Source: Seiridium cupressi (taxonomy: Eukaryota; Ascomycota; Sordariomycetes; Amphisphaeriales; Sporocadaceae). Taken from it: DNA of 36,156 nucleotides. The first letter of the stretch is position 1. Each line of letters starts with the position of its first letter. Position numbers and translations under genes: made by a program. Below are positions 1-9,438 of this stretch, one piece after another. The DNA lies in NCBI GenBank assembly GCA_036674765.1, contig JARVKI010000179.1, positions 1 through 36,156 on the forward strand, in the 5' to 3' direction. The notes under the pieces were generated by a model. That model had not been told where the DNA came from, did no database searches, and was given only the letters and a program-made list of their open reading frames with translations.

Positions 1-76
<76 letters not shown>

Positions 77-97
77 CGCCCCCCCCCCCCCCCTCCC
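1..97. repeat. Poly-C contig end, probable artefact
   Basis: The first 97 bases are C except for a GGCG-type interruption at 75-78 and a T at 94. No fungal telomere repeat (TTAGGG/CCCTAA) is present. Together with the G run near the right end, this fits low-quality read tails (poly-G from two-colour sequencing) assembled onto both contig edges. It should be treated as non-genomic until tested. Confidence 0.8.
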
Positions 98-1900
98 AGT
101 CCTAAGCATAGAAACATAGGTGACATCTCTGTACAGGTGGACGACTCCAGTACGTCTTCGGCGTAGACGACGGTGAGCTCTGATGTAATGCAGAACAGTA
201 CAGGCAGGACCTGGCAGCAAATGTTCGTTTGAAAGGGGAAGAGCGCATTGCCCAAGTCGATTGCCATCACACGTTGTATGGGTGACTCTCGTGTCTCGTA
301 GCTCGCATGCAACAGAAACGCGGTCACGCTGACATGATACAGCTCACCTAATCTGTTCGGCGTGGGTAACGGGTTTCCCGCAAGACGCCAGGTGCACAGC
401 AATCAGCACTTCGTTGCCCGTCCACCAGCACGAAAGAATCATAAAGTGGAAAGCCCCCGGTGGCTATGCTACGGTATGTGCTGTGCAGCGCTACGGGCAC
501 TGTCCGTTCGGGCCCGCACCTCTCAGATACCCGATAGCAGCTGGGGGCCTAAAAATAGGCGACTCTTGTCTGTGTCGCGCTGAGCGATAAGCGCTAGATT
601 AGGCTAGTTCGCGGCTTCACCAATATATACGATGCCAGAGTTTTGAGATGACAAATTCTTGGCATTTTTGTGGCAGAACCCGTCGGTGACAGTAAAATGC
701 CCGAAATTTGAGGTCCCCGCGATGCCTCGCAGTGTGGCTTGCAATCTATGTCTTGCCGAAAGGAGATTCGTACGAGTGTGAGCCGTGGGAAACTGCTCCA
801 TCTTGCTGAGAGCTGCGGGCAACCTCGACAACTGGACCCCATCTCGGGACCGCCTGTCCGGGACCCCAACCGGGCTGGGGCCACGCCTCTTCCTGATAGA
901 CAGCAGCTTTGATACCTGGCAGACTGCAGACTGACTGGTGGTGCGGGTAGGCTTGTATGCAGAGACCTCGAGAGACATAAGTTGCCCGTGAAGGCTTAGT
1001 GAATGCAGAATTCGGTGCGTCGTCTTTTTGCCAAGTACGCAATACCCGGCCGGGGATGCTGAGGTCAGGACCGCGGGAGCAGAATTGCGCCCGATCACGT
1101 TTATAGACAGTCATCTTTCGGCAATGGCCGAGTAATCTGCAGAAAGAGTGACCGGTCGGGTGCCCGTGGACGCAGGCCCCGCTATCCGCATGCGCAAGAC
1201 CAGCACAGGGTACGCCTTGTGTCCGGTGTGTCTGTCTGTCATCTCGAGACAACAGTGTACCAAAGTTCGACGTTGAGTTCTGGGCATGGCACGGAAGCTG
1301 TCCGCAGTGAAAGTCGGCAAGCTAGTAAAGTGATTGGATGCCTAAGGCTATTCCAGGAACAAGCGCCCATCTCAAGGACTTGTGTCAGACAGATTTAGAG
1401 TCACCGGTGGCCTGCTCAGCCTGTCATACGCTCAGCCCTACAAGTATCCCGCGCAAGGATGGTGGCCCCCAAAATTAGAGCTTCTCTGCATTCCATGGGC
1501 CCTTCCACGCGGTGGAACTGCAGCTGCGGGCACCGTTCGTACATGGGCCGTCTTCCCCAATCAGGACGGACGACCCTAGACCCAAAAAGAAATTGGTCCC
1601 AAATCTATCCCACGGTCAGCTGCAAGTTGTGCTTACTTGGGAACCATCGGGACGCTCCAATTGGTCGCCAGTGCCGTATGGTCCTTTGAGCCACCCCTAC
1701 TTCCACGTTTTTGAGCCTCCAATTGCCGGCTCTTGGATCCTTCCAAGGGAGGCTGTAACGCCAGGCACCATCGTACCTTTATGTCATCATTGTCGACCCC
1801 TGTGCAGAGTCAGATATGGGTCATGGGCTGTGGCAAGGGGTCTTGTACATTGGACGCTCGAACACGGCGTAGGAAAGTCGATTGATGGGTAGCTTAGTTG
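98..1900. other. Gene-poor left region
   Basis: I see no recognisable protein domain here. Several ORFs of 60-168 codons occur on both strands (for example 604-1098 on the minus strand and 1512-1892 on the plus strand), but their translations overlap each other, look compositionally random and have no consistent splice pattern. The right part must include upstream control sequence of the small gene at 2104. A diverged or non-coding transcript cannot be excluded. Confidence 0.5.
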
Positions 1901-1912
1901 TGCAATGACAAG

Positions 1913-1920
1913 TATATAAT
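1913..1920 (+). promoter_or_regulatory. TATA box of the small repeat-protein gene
   Basis: A TATATAAT match lies about 190 bases before the start codon at 2104. It is followed from about 1955 to 2103 by a CA-rich, G-poor stretch ending in CAACAATGGCC. A TATA box, a CA-rich leader of 100-150 nt and a good start context are typical of highly or inducibly expressed fungal genes. The transcription start is inferred to be near 1950. Confidence 0.6.
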
Positions 1921-2103
1921 CCCATGACGGTTCCTGGTGTTTGAGGCAATCATCCATCACACACACTTTCAAGCAACTCAAACCACCAAGAACTCTTCCT
2001 TAATCAACAAGCTATAACTCTACACATCACTCTAAATCAACCACGTCTTCACAACAACACTATAAACCAACCCACACAAACCAAACACCGTCTAATATCA
2101 ACA

Positions 2104-2307
2104 ATGGCCGCCTTCGCTTTCACCAACTGCCCCAACACCGTCGTCTTCGGCCGATCAGGCTACAACAAGGACGGAGACGAGGAGGATGACAAGAAGTGCT
2201 TCGGCAGATCTGGCTACAACAAGGATAGCGACGACGAGGATGACAAGAAGAACTTTGGCCGATCAGGCTACAACAAGGGAGGCAAGAAGGACGACGACGA
2301 CGAGTAA
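2104..2307 (+). CDS. Small acidic tandem-repeat protein, unknown function
   Basis: This is a 67-residue intronless ORF. After a 14-residue leader (MAAFAFTNCPNTVV) come three tandem units starting at residues 15, 33 and 51, each opening with FGRSGYNK and continuing into an Asp/Glu/Lys-rich block. The first two units end in DDKK plus one residue (C, then N); the third ends in DDDDE. The DNA repeat unit is 54 nt (2146-2199, 2200-2253, 2254-2304), with synonymous as well as replacement differences between copies. The leader is short and contains a Cys; it does not look like a secretion signal and there is no membrane segment. The TATA box, CA-rich leader and start context support real expression. 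Lys-Lys pairs between repeats recall Kex2-processed precursors, but without a signal peptide that is only an analogy. I do not recognise the family. It could be a disordered hydrophilin-like or metal/nucleic-acid-binding protein. Confidence 0.7.
   Translation: MAAFAFTNCPNTVVFGRSGYNKDGDEEDDKKCFGRSGYNKDSDDEDDKKNFGRSGYNKGGKKDDDDE
2146..2304 (+). repeat. Three 54-nt in-frame tandem repeats
   Basis: Three adjacent copies encode the FGRSGYNK-acidic units. Copies one and three share the same 14-nt opening (TTCGGCCGATCAGG versus TTTGGCCGATCAGG, one difference), while copy two uses CAGATCTGG in the same place. The third copy is one codon short and more diverged after GYNK. Confidence 0.85.
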
Positions 2308-2742
2308 ATAGTGCCGACGGCGCTATTACTCCACCTACCCGTCAAACCGCGACGAGGACAACCCTTCTATGAGTTATCTCAACTGCTCGAGACAACTCTT
2401 GTACCAAATCCCTGTGTACCACCACCAGTGTTTCCATTTCCTTTGTGGCATTAGATTGGCGTCGAGTATCTTGTTCTTTGGTGGCACTGTATCAGCAACA
2501 CGGGTGTACGAGAAAGGGCTTCAACGACATAGAAATAGAAATAGACCGACGACGGACCCCATGTATCACTATAAATTGCATCAGAAGGAGTTTGGTTAGA
2601 CCAGGTCATAGATGGATTCGATGGATTTGTATAGGGATGTTTTAGGCATCGTGTCTATCCACGGCACGCATGCGTGTTGTAGTAGCACGAGGTCGATATT
2701 GGTGTACTTTGGCGGTATTTTTGTTCTCAATCATAAATTCCC
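2308..2742. other. Convergent 3' intergenic region
   Basis: This stretch separates two convergent genes, the repeat-protein gene and MSS1. I see no ORF with recognisable content. It must hold both 3' untranslated regions and polyadenylation sites. Confidence 0.6.
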
Positions 2743-4560
2743 TCATTTCCCTACACAGAATCTACTTGACAGTTAGCGCAATCACTTAGTCTCTAGTAAA
2801 TGAGCCCTTACTTCTCAAATATGACTCCCAGAACTTCCTCAACGTCGCCAGTTTCGCCCCGGCCGGTGATGCGTGCTAAGCAACCGGCAGCATAACGAAG
2901 GTCTTCGGCAGCGACCACAAAGTTGAGCTCATCAATGGCGTCGTCGGACGTGGTGTTTCCTATGTAGTCCTCGAGGTGCTTCCGGCATTGCACTAAAAGC
3001 TGTCTCTGACGTTCAGTCACGCCATGAAGATCTTGTTGATCAGCAGGCAATGAAGTCATATCCACGAAGAGAGAACTCAGGCGATCAGCCACCTCATGTA
3101 CCCCGCCAGGGTCTTTGTCTTTGGCAGTCTTATCCTGGGCATCCCTGCAAGATGCAAGAACTAGTTGGGGTTTTGACTTGCCGCCCAGGGGGTCAAGCAC
3201 TGATGATTGGAATTCCTCGAGTAGATCGTAGAGCTCGCTTTCTGGCAGAACATCTCGTTTGTTGACTACGACAAAGCCCTGGCCAACGCTCTTAAGAAGC
3301 TCCAGGGTCTGTAAGTCGTAACTGAGAAAATGATTGCCGGATACGTCCTTCTCGACAGATACAAGCACCACCACTATGTCCGAGTCCAAAGCTCTCGCCC
3401 TGGCTCGCCGGATGCCCTCCTGCTCTACTATTCCAATGGGACTTTCGTTGTTGTTCGCAGTCCTGAACCCGGCGGTGTCAGCAAATGTGCATAGATATCC
3501 ACGTATGTCTAGATGGGCCTCGACAATGTCACGGGTGGTTCCTGCTTCACCTGAAACAATGGAAGCTTCCCTTCCTACAATCTGGTTCATCAGTGAGCTT
3601 TTGCCAACATTTGGAGGACCAAGCAGAGCTATGCGGATACCATTCCGGAGTAGCTCGCTTCTCTGACTAGCATTCTCGTGTGTTTCAATGCTGGCGAGTA
3701 TTTCTTCGACCTGCTGTGTTACATTACCCAACAAATCCCCTGGGGGTTCATCAAAATGTTGGTCTTCTGAGAAGTCAATGATGGCCTCGACTTCCGCCCT
3801 TGCTTGAAGCAATTTCTGACGCCATTCCTCGTATGTCCTTCCTAGAGCACCCGAAGAGCCACGAACTGCTACACGACGCTGCTGCTCGGTTTCAGCAGAG
3901 AGCGTGTCACTCAACGACTCGACTTGAGCTAGGTCAAGTCGATCATTCATGAAGGCACGCTTCGTGAACTCGCCAGGCTCAGCATAACGGATAGTACCTT
4001 TTGCAGTACATGCCGGAATAGCAGAGAGCACAGCTTTCACCGTGGCACTGCCACCATGCACATGCAGCTCAAGCACATCTTCGCCAGTAACGGTTTTAGG
4101 CCCGGGGAGGTAGAGTACAACGGCGTCTGAATCCAGTACGATAGTCTGGCCTGAGACGGGATTAAACAAAGTTCTCACCCCAGCGAAGCGAGGCTTCGGA
4201 ATAGCTTTTGATGGACAGAGACCTCCGTATATCTAGGAGGCTTGTTAGTGGGCTACACAGGTGCAGAGAGGTGGGAACAATTACTGTGGTGCAGAGGGGG
4301 CCAGATACACGTATTACAGCAATGCCAGCTTTACCTTGGGCTGTCGATAAAGCGTAAATAGTATCACTTCTATTACCAGCTGCGAAGAAGGTCCTATGTC
4401 CACGGTCTAGCTGACCATGTGCTGTTGACGTGGTAATCCTAGGCCGTGCCCCAGTCGCGAACGCAGCGAAACGTAGAGAGCATGTCGCTGTAGATACAGA
4501 GATGCTATGGCGGTGCAATAAGGATGAGATGCTGCTCCTTGAAATATACCGTCGAAGCAT
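2743..4560 (-). CDS. MSS1: Mitochondrial tRNA modification GTPase MnmE/MSS1
   Basis: This MnmE/TrmE family GTPase works with GidA/MTO1 in the mitochondrion to build the 5-carboxymethylaminomethyl modification on wobble uridine of tRNAs. The three-exon model is 4285-4560, 2812-4232 and 2743-2764 (introns 4233-4284 and 2765-2811), giving 572 residues. The start at 4560 gives an Arg/Ser-rich N-terminus typical of a mitochondrial presequence; the same frame is open further upstream but without family similarity. The folate-binding N-domain begins at SDTIYALSTAQGKAGIAVIR, and the first intron joins exactly at IYGGLCPSKAIPKPRFA. The G domain shows GPPNVGKS (297-304), TTRD, DTAG (344-347) and NKRD (416-419). 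The second intron, with branch GCTAAC, replaces an early stop (FEK) by FENRFCVGK, restoring the conserved C-terminal Cys-x-Gly-Lys motif. It shares its upstream region with divergent MAK16. Confidence 0.95.
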
Positions 4561-5081
4561 TGACCAAATTAAGAGACTCAGGGAGCAATTGGCTACAGAC
4601 AACCCGGGGTGCGGACGGATGAGTAGTGCGTATTGACAATGATTGTTGTTGGGCGACGTTTGGTTGTGCCTTCGTAGCTGATGGAAAGAAACGTTGTAGT
4701 TAAACTCCGAACGCGACCAACCAACTAACAACCTGCAGCTCGAATTGAGTCGAGGAAATAAAAAATACTTGAGACCGGTGATTGGCAGCTGGTGCCAGCA
4801 AGATCCACCCGAGTGGGTACTACTAGCTCCACCGCCCGCGGCGAAGGCCCACTGTCCCAGAAATATTTTGGACTTTTTGGAGCCCCTCCAAAAAAAAAGT
4901 CCCAAGCTGGAAAGCCTCAACTTCACATTCCCGGTCGAGTTATCCCTTGACTTTTTGTACCCGCCACTTCATTGATTGAGCCTCAATCTGTGGGAAATTT
5001 ATTACGACTCAATCTCGGTCTCAGTGTTTCCCAAATCCTGCGCACCTGCCGCCTGCGCCGGCACCGACTCGTCCAGTCACC
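4561..5081. promoter_or_regulatory. Bidirectional promoter of MSS1 and MAK16
   Basis: These 521 bases lie between two divergent start codons. They contain short A and T runs (an 8-A run ending at 4900; ATATTTT near 4863) but no clear TATA box, as is common for housekeeping genes. The MSS1 frame stays open through much of it, but that translation has no family similarity and I treat it as untranslated. Confidence 0.55.
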
Positions 5082-6629
5082 ATGTCCGACGAAATTGTCT
5101 GGCAGATCATCAACCAGCAGTTTGTGAGTGCTGCCTCGCACTCAAAGCCAGATAGATGGCTGCTGACTTCGGATTTGTAGTGCTCGTTTAAGCTGTCCAC
5201 TCGAGAGAAGACCTTCTGTCGTGTAAGTTACAAACCATATCATTTGTTCCCTCTTCCGGTGGTCTGAGGAGCACGCTGTAGTGTCCGAGTTCGGCTCGCT
5301 CGAAGCACGGAACCAGACTGGTCCGATTTCCATTCGAAGAGACTCTCGATTGGCTGAGGAAGGGGAGAAGCTAACATTTCTTACAATTAGAATGAATACA
5401 ATATTACAGGATGTAAGCAAAGTTCGGGATTGCCACTCCCAAATGGTTCACCAGGCATGCTTGGAGAAGAAAATGCTGACCCCGAACTTTAGTCTGCAAC
5501 CGCCAGTCTTGCCCGTATGTTTACCTCTGAACAACCGTAGTAGACATGCTAATGCGCCTCTCAGCCTGGCCAACTCGAGGTATGCTACAGTGAGAGCTCA
5601 CCCGACCAAGGGCACGATTTACCTCTATACCGTACGTTACCATTTCCCACTCGATACCTTGAATATATCACTGACATATACACTAGAAAACCATGTAGGT
5701 GGCCATTCCCAATACCGGCCGAAGCCTTCTAACGAATGCCGACCGCAGTGAGCGTGCCCATCAACCCTCGAAGCTATGGGAAAAGCGACGACTTTCACCG
5801 AATTACCAGACGGCTTTGAAGCAGATCGATGATATGCTACAGTACTGGCCGGGGTTTCTAGTCCACAAAGCCAAAAGTGCGCATCTTCCTGAGTTACCCC
5901 ATGCCCATCTCTGATCGAGCGCTTCTGCTCGTGAACGATCGTTTGCCAAGCATACTGGAAGAAGGAGTCGCTAACCCAGTTGCTGTAGTGCGGCTTACTC
6001 GACTCACGCAAGTTGCCATACGCATGCGAAGAATTGCAAAAGAAGAAGCCCGACTAGGAGAGAAGACAGTACCGAAGCTGGCCCCTAAGATTCGCAAGCG
6101 GGAGGCTACACGAGAGAGGAAGGCGGAGGCTGCGGCCAAGCTGGAGCGCACTATCGAGAGAGAGCTTCTACAAAGACTCAGAGAGGGTGCGTACGGTGAC
6201 CAGCCCCTCAACGTGAGTGAGAGCATATGGAAGAAGGTCCTCAATGAGATGGAGCGTGAAGGCGATGCTACCCGAGACAAGGATCTGGATAAGGGCATCG
6301 AGGATGAAGAAGAGGAGGAGAATGAGAACGAGTACGAGCTAGAGGAGGACGAAGAGGATGGCGCGGTGGAATACGTCAGCGACCTTGAGGAGAGCGATGA
6401 TGATTTGGATGACATCGAAGACTGGCTCGGCAGTGACCAAGAGTCTGATGAAGAAGATTCGGCTGGTGAAGCGAGCGATGATGATGAGCAGGATGCCAAG
6501 AAGAAGCCAGCCGCTGGTGGCAAGAGGAAAGAGGCGCCTGTTCGCAAGCCCAAGAAGGGGATCAAGCGAAGAAAGGAGATCGAGCACGAAGTCGAGTACG
6601 AGCCACGTGCTCAAGAGTTGGCGTTCTGA
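5082..6629 (+). CDS. MAK16: Ribosome biogenesis protein MAK16
   Basis: MAK16 is a nucleolar factor of early 60S pre-ribosomes. The spliced protein is 323 residues from eight exons: 5082-5123, 5181-5222, 5391-5412, 5493-5514, 5565-5631, 5687-5694, 5749-5876 and 5989-6629. Every intron has GT..AG ends, several with clear CTAAC/CTGAC branch sites. The N-terminus MSDEIVWQIINQQFCSFKL and the core ([31 protein letters not shown]) are diagnostic of the L28e-like/Mak16 domains. Cys15, Cys27, Cys37 and Cys42 are the conserved N-terminal cysteines, probably metal-binding. From about residue 200 the protein becomes a long Glu/Asp-rich stretch followed by a basic tail (KKPKKGIKRRKEIEHEVEYE), typical of nucleolar assembly factors. 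Exons 3, 4 and 6 are only 22, 22 and 8 nt, and ORF-based calling recovers only the last exon. The minus-strand Ser-rich ORF at 5894-6565 is a shadow of the acidic region. Confidence 0.95.
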
Positions 6630-7434
6630 TGGCACAATTAGGCTTGCAGTTGCATGTTTCCTTTCATATTCTAGGCGTTTATTCATGATACCAAATGCAG
6701 AACATTTGCCTTTGTCCAAATCCGACTTATACACATAGAGCACTACATACTATAAAAGCCCTTGTTAGATCCTCGAGGACAAGCGAAGTATCCGATGCAA
6801 GGATTACTTAGCTTGGCTATACGATACCATTCTGCCCATTATACTGCAGTACTAGGTTAGGTAGATTTTGTCAATTTGGCCAAGTCGTAATCTATAGTAG
6901 CCCACTCAGCACAATTGGCCCTGCTCATTTCTTCTAAACCACTGGACCCCAAAGCTGGAATTGGACTACGGGTATCGCTGAGTTGTGCAACCTACATGTA
7001 ACTAGCGTTGCGTAAATAGTGCCCAGGAACCCCACCACGGGCACTTTGCAGCGATTTGGCCTTGACTGGGTCCAGCACCTTGAAACAATAGCCATTCTAG
7101 CTCAGACAAGGCACTTGCTTCGATTTTGACGACCTGACTACACATCTTCACCTAATATATATCCTCGCCGAGCTGCTCTGGCCACTCGCTCGAGTTCTTC
7201 TGAGCCTGGTCTAACGTCACCAACTGCCGTCGAATTCCTCTTGCAACCACATATCGACTACGGAAACGGAAGCACGAAGCCTAGACCATCGAGACGGTTT
7301 CCAATTGACGCAGGCGGCCGGACCATATCGCCTCCCGTCTGCGATCTTTCTTTTTCACGGAACTCTATTTCCCGCCCATTCGGCCGTGACCTCGGCGAGT
7401 TGAGATCAGGCTGCCTGCTGTAACAGCCGTCACT
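6630..7434. other. Intergenic region before MSO1 gene
   Basis: This region holds the MAK16 3' untranslated region and the promoter of the downstream gene. A TAATATATATCC stretch near 7153-7164 could serve as a weak TATA element about 275 bases before the start at 7435. I find no convincing coding exon; the short ORF at 7241-7423 looks like 5' leader. Confidence 0.5.
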
Positions 7435-8298
7435 ATGTCGTGGTACTCCAACATTCTCACCAACACAACCTCGCGCATCAACAATCTCCAGCGCAGCTTC
7501 CTGGGCGGCGAGACGGATGGCGACACCGAGGATGACACCCACGTGTGCCGCGTCCTGCGACAGTACTATACCGAGAAAGGTCGCCCGTTCCCCGGCTGGC
7601 TGCCGCCCGATCCAAAGGCCCCGCCGCCCGTTCAGCCCGTTCTCGCACAACAGACCGGTGTCGGATCACGATATGGCGGGCTCACGCAGCAAGGAGGCGG
7701 TAGTCTGAGCAGCCTGTGGGATAACAACGCCGTGTCGCAGCCGCAGGATTCGCAGAGCCTGCGACGAGGCCGAGGTGCTCCGCCGCCGATGCGGAACGAC
7801 CCCAGGATGAACCCACTAAACCCGTTCAACCGTAACTCGGACGGCGGAGGACGAGACGACGTACAGGCGCGGCCGCTGCCGAGCCAGAGGGCGGGCAGCT
7901 ATCAAAGCGCGACCATGGGGGGCAGGGATACACAGACACCGCCAGCAACTGCGGGCGGTGGGAGTGCGCAAGACCGGCTGCGGCAACGGCTTTGGGGAGG
8001 ATCTAGGACAGCCAGTCCGGCAGCCAGCGGTCCGTTCACCCCGCCGCCGCAGCAGCAAAGCAGTTCGAGAGGAGGGAGCACAGATGACTACGAGTCAAGG
8101 TTTGGACCCGGAGGTATGTACGATGCTGGCCCCAGCAGGAGCAGCGACAAGCCTTTCGTGGCTGCCAATTCACCGTGGGCTACCGATGAAGGCCAGCTAT
8201 ATGGCGGGGGAAGTGGTGGTGGAAGCAGTGGTAGATCGGGAGGTCTGCCGGGCAGCAATAGGAGGGCGGGCTTGCCGAGTGGTCCTCGTATGCGATAA
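7435..8298 (+). CDS. MSO1: Mso1/Sec1-binding domain protein
   Basis: This is an intronless 287-residue protein. Residues about 3-63 match the Mso1 Sec1-binding domain: an N-terminal amphipathic helix (SNILTNTTSRINNLQRSFL), then DGDTEDDTHVCRVLRQYY and the EKGRPFPGWLPPDP signature. In yeast, Mso1 binds the SM protein Sec1 at exocytic sites and helps SNARE-complex assembly during vesicle fusion with the plasma membrane. The remaining two thirds is Gly/Ser/Pro/Gln-rich and probably disordered, with repeated Pro-Pro and Gly-Gly-Ser segments. It has no signal peptide or membrane span, so it is expected to be peripheral and cytosolic. The first in-frame ATG coincides with the domain start. Family assignment is firm for the N-terminus; the tail is not informative. 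The other reading frames over 7500-8300 are GC-rich shadows. Confidence 0.88.
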   Translation: MSWYSNILTNTTSRINNLQRSFLGGETDGDTEDDTHVCRVLRQYYTEKGRPFPGWLPPDPKAPPPVQPVLAQQTGVGSRYGGLTQQGGGSLSSLWDNNAVSQPQDSQSLRRGRGAPPPMRNDPRMNPLNPFNRNSDGGGRDDVQARPLPSQRAGSYQSATMGGRDTQTPPATAGGGSAQDRLRQRLWGGSRTASPAASGPFTPPPQQQSSSRGGSTDDYESRFGPGGMYDAGPSRSSDKPFVAANSPWATDEGQLYGGGSGGGSSGRSGGLPGSNRRAGLPSGPRMR

Positions 8299-9438
8299 GA
8301 CTACGTCTTCATGAATCAATGCATCTTTGATTACCGGAGGTTGGCGAGTGGTATAGGAGTTTCAGCGCAGAATCGTGGAATAATGAGAGTGCCACCAATG
8401 CATTTAGACTTGGAGTAAGTGGGAGATTCATGCTTTATTAATTCCTGACTGAGGGCGAGACAAGAAAGTCAAAGTCCAATACGTAGTTGAACTACGACCC
8501 GACGAGGCGAACTGGCTCGCATGAATGCACATCTATATGAGATTCAACAAGACGAATCGTGTGAATTGCAGCTATCGAAGGGGTTCAAGCCCTACGTCGT
8601 TCGTTTCGTAACGTCTCAGGAAGGGATGTTCATCCTACACTTGTCATGAACACGTATAACAGGCCAAGATGGAAGGTGCAAAAATATGGCTGCCTTCCCC
8701 GGCTTGCGTGTTTCGCAAACTATTACAGACCGCCAAGGAGGCTACCTACATCGTATGATCTTTATAGAATGAAGCGTGGTCAGAGTTCAGCTGGGGCTAG
8801 TTTTTTAATATAATGCAGCCATGACAGCAATGAAGCATATATGGACTTTAGACGTGTGATTTTGGCGACGTGAACAAAATGATAACCAGTGATGCTTGGT
8901 TATATGTAGCTTTCTGATGGCGAGTGGAGTGCCAAGTTGTGGGTTGAGACTCCGCGTGACGCGAGGCTTCAGATGATGGCGACTTGACGCGCATACATAT
9001 TGCGCATGGTTTCTAAATAGAGTTGCTCACGGGTTTCTCGCTACCTGCATTCAACAGCATTTCAGTGGCCCAGCAAGGTATCTACAATGTATACTGCATT
9101 AGCCCCGCTGAAGTAACTAGGGAATACATAAAACCTGGAAAGTAGAGGATGTACAATGACTGCCCAGGTGGGTGGAGAACAAATAGAAGAGCTCCCAACT
9201 CCATAGCGGGGCGCGGGGTTTCTGTGTCTCTGAGAGTTTGGCTGATGCCTTGGGACTTCGCCATCAGGGAGTGGCTCACATGCCAAACTGGAGCAGACCA
9301 TTGCCGCACCTGACAAGCAGAGGTCATTAGTATTTTGCTGTCGCATGCCCGAACCATCACACAAGACCATAGCACTCACCTTTCCACTTGCAACGACTTT
9401 CCTCTAGGCCCTAGGGCGTATTGCCCCTCCATTGAGTG
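8299..9438. other. Intergenic region, no gene seen
   Basis: About 1.1 kb separates the MSO1-type gene and GYP7, both on the plus strand. Minus-strand ORFs at 9062-9379 have no recognisable features and overlap the GYP7 promoter. A GGTTCAAGCCC string at 8582 resembles a tRNA B box but no cloverleaf can be formed. Otherwise it contains the 3' untranslated region and promoter. Confidence 0.5.

Noticed and set aside
594..1252. Overlapping minus-strand ORFs of 96-168 codons
   Set aside because: Three frames are open over the same stretch, none shows a domain or splice pattern, and composition looks random.
1382..1892. Plus-strand ORFs of 65-126 codons upstream of the repeat-protein gene
   Set aside because: They overlap in different frames and contain no recognisable motif; no promoter-like sequence precedes them.
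2104..2307. Classification of the repeat protein as a RiPP or pheromone precursor
   Set aside because: There is no secretion signal, spacers end in Lys-Lys rather than the usual Lys-Arg, and no UstYa-like, peptidase or tailoring gene is nearby; kept only as an analogy.
4561..4926. Extension of MSS1 by 122 residues to an upstream ATG at 4926
   Set aside because: The added sequence has no similarity to the family and would bury the mitochondrial presequence that begins at the ATG at 4560.
5894..6565. Minus-strand 223-codon Ser-rich ORF
   Set aside because: It is the antisense reading of the Glu/Asp/Lys-rich part of MAK16; composition is explained by that overlap.
8570..8610. GGTTCAAGCCC string resembling a tRNA B box with TGGC-like A box upstream
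   Set aside because: No acceptor stem pairs with the seven bases after the T-arm-like segment, and no anticodon arm can be formed at the right spacing.
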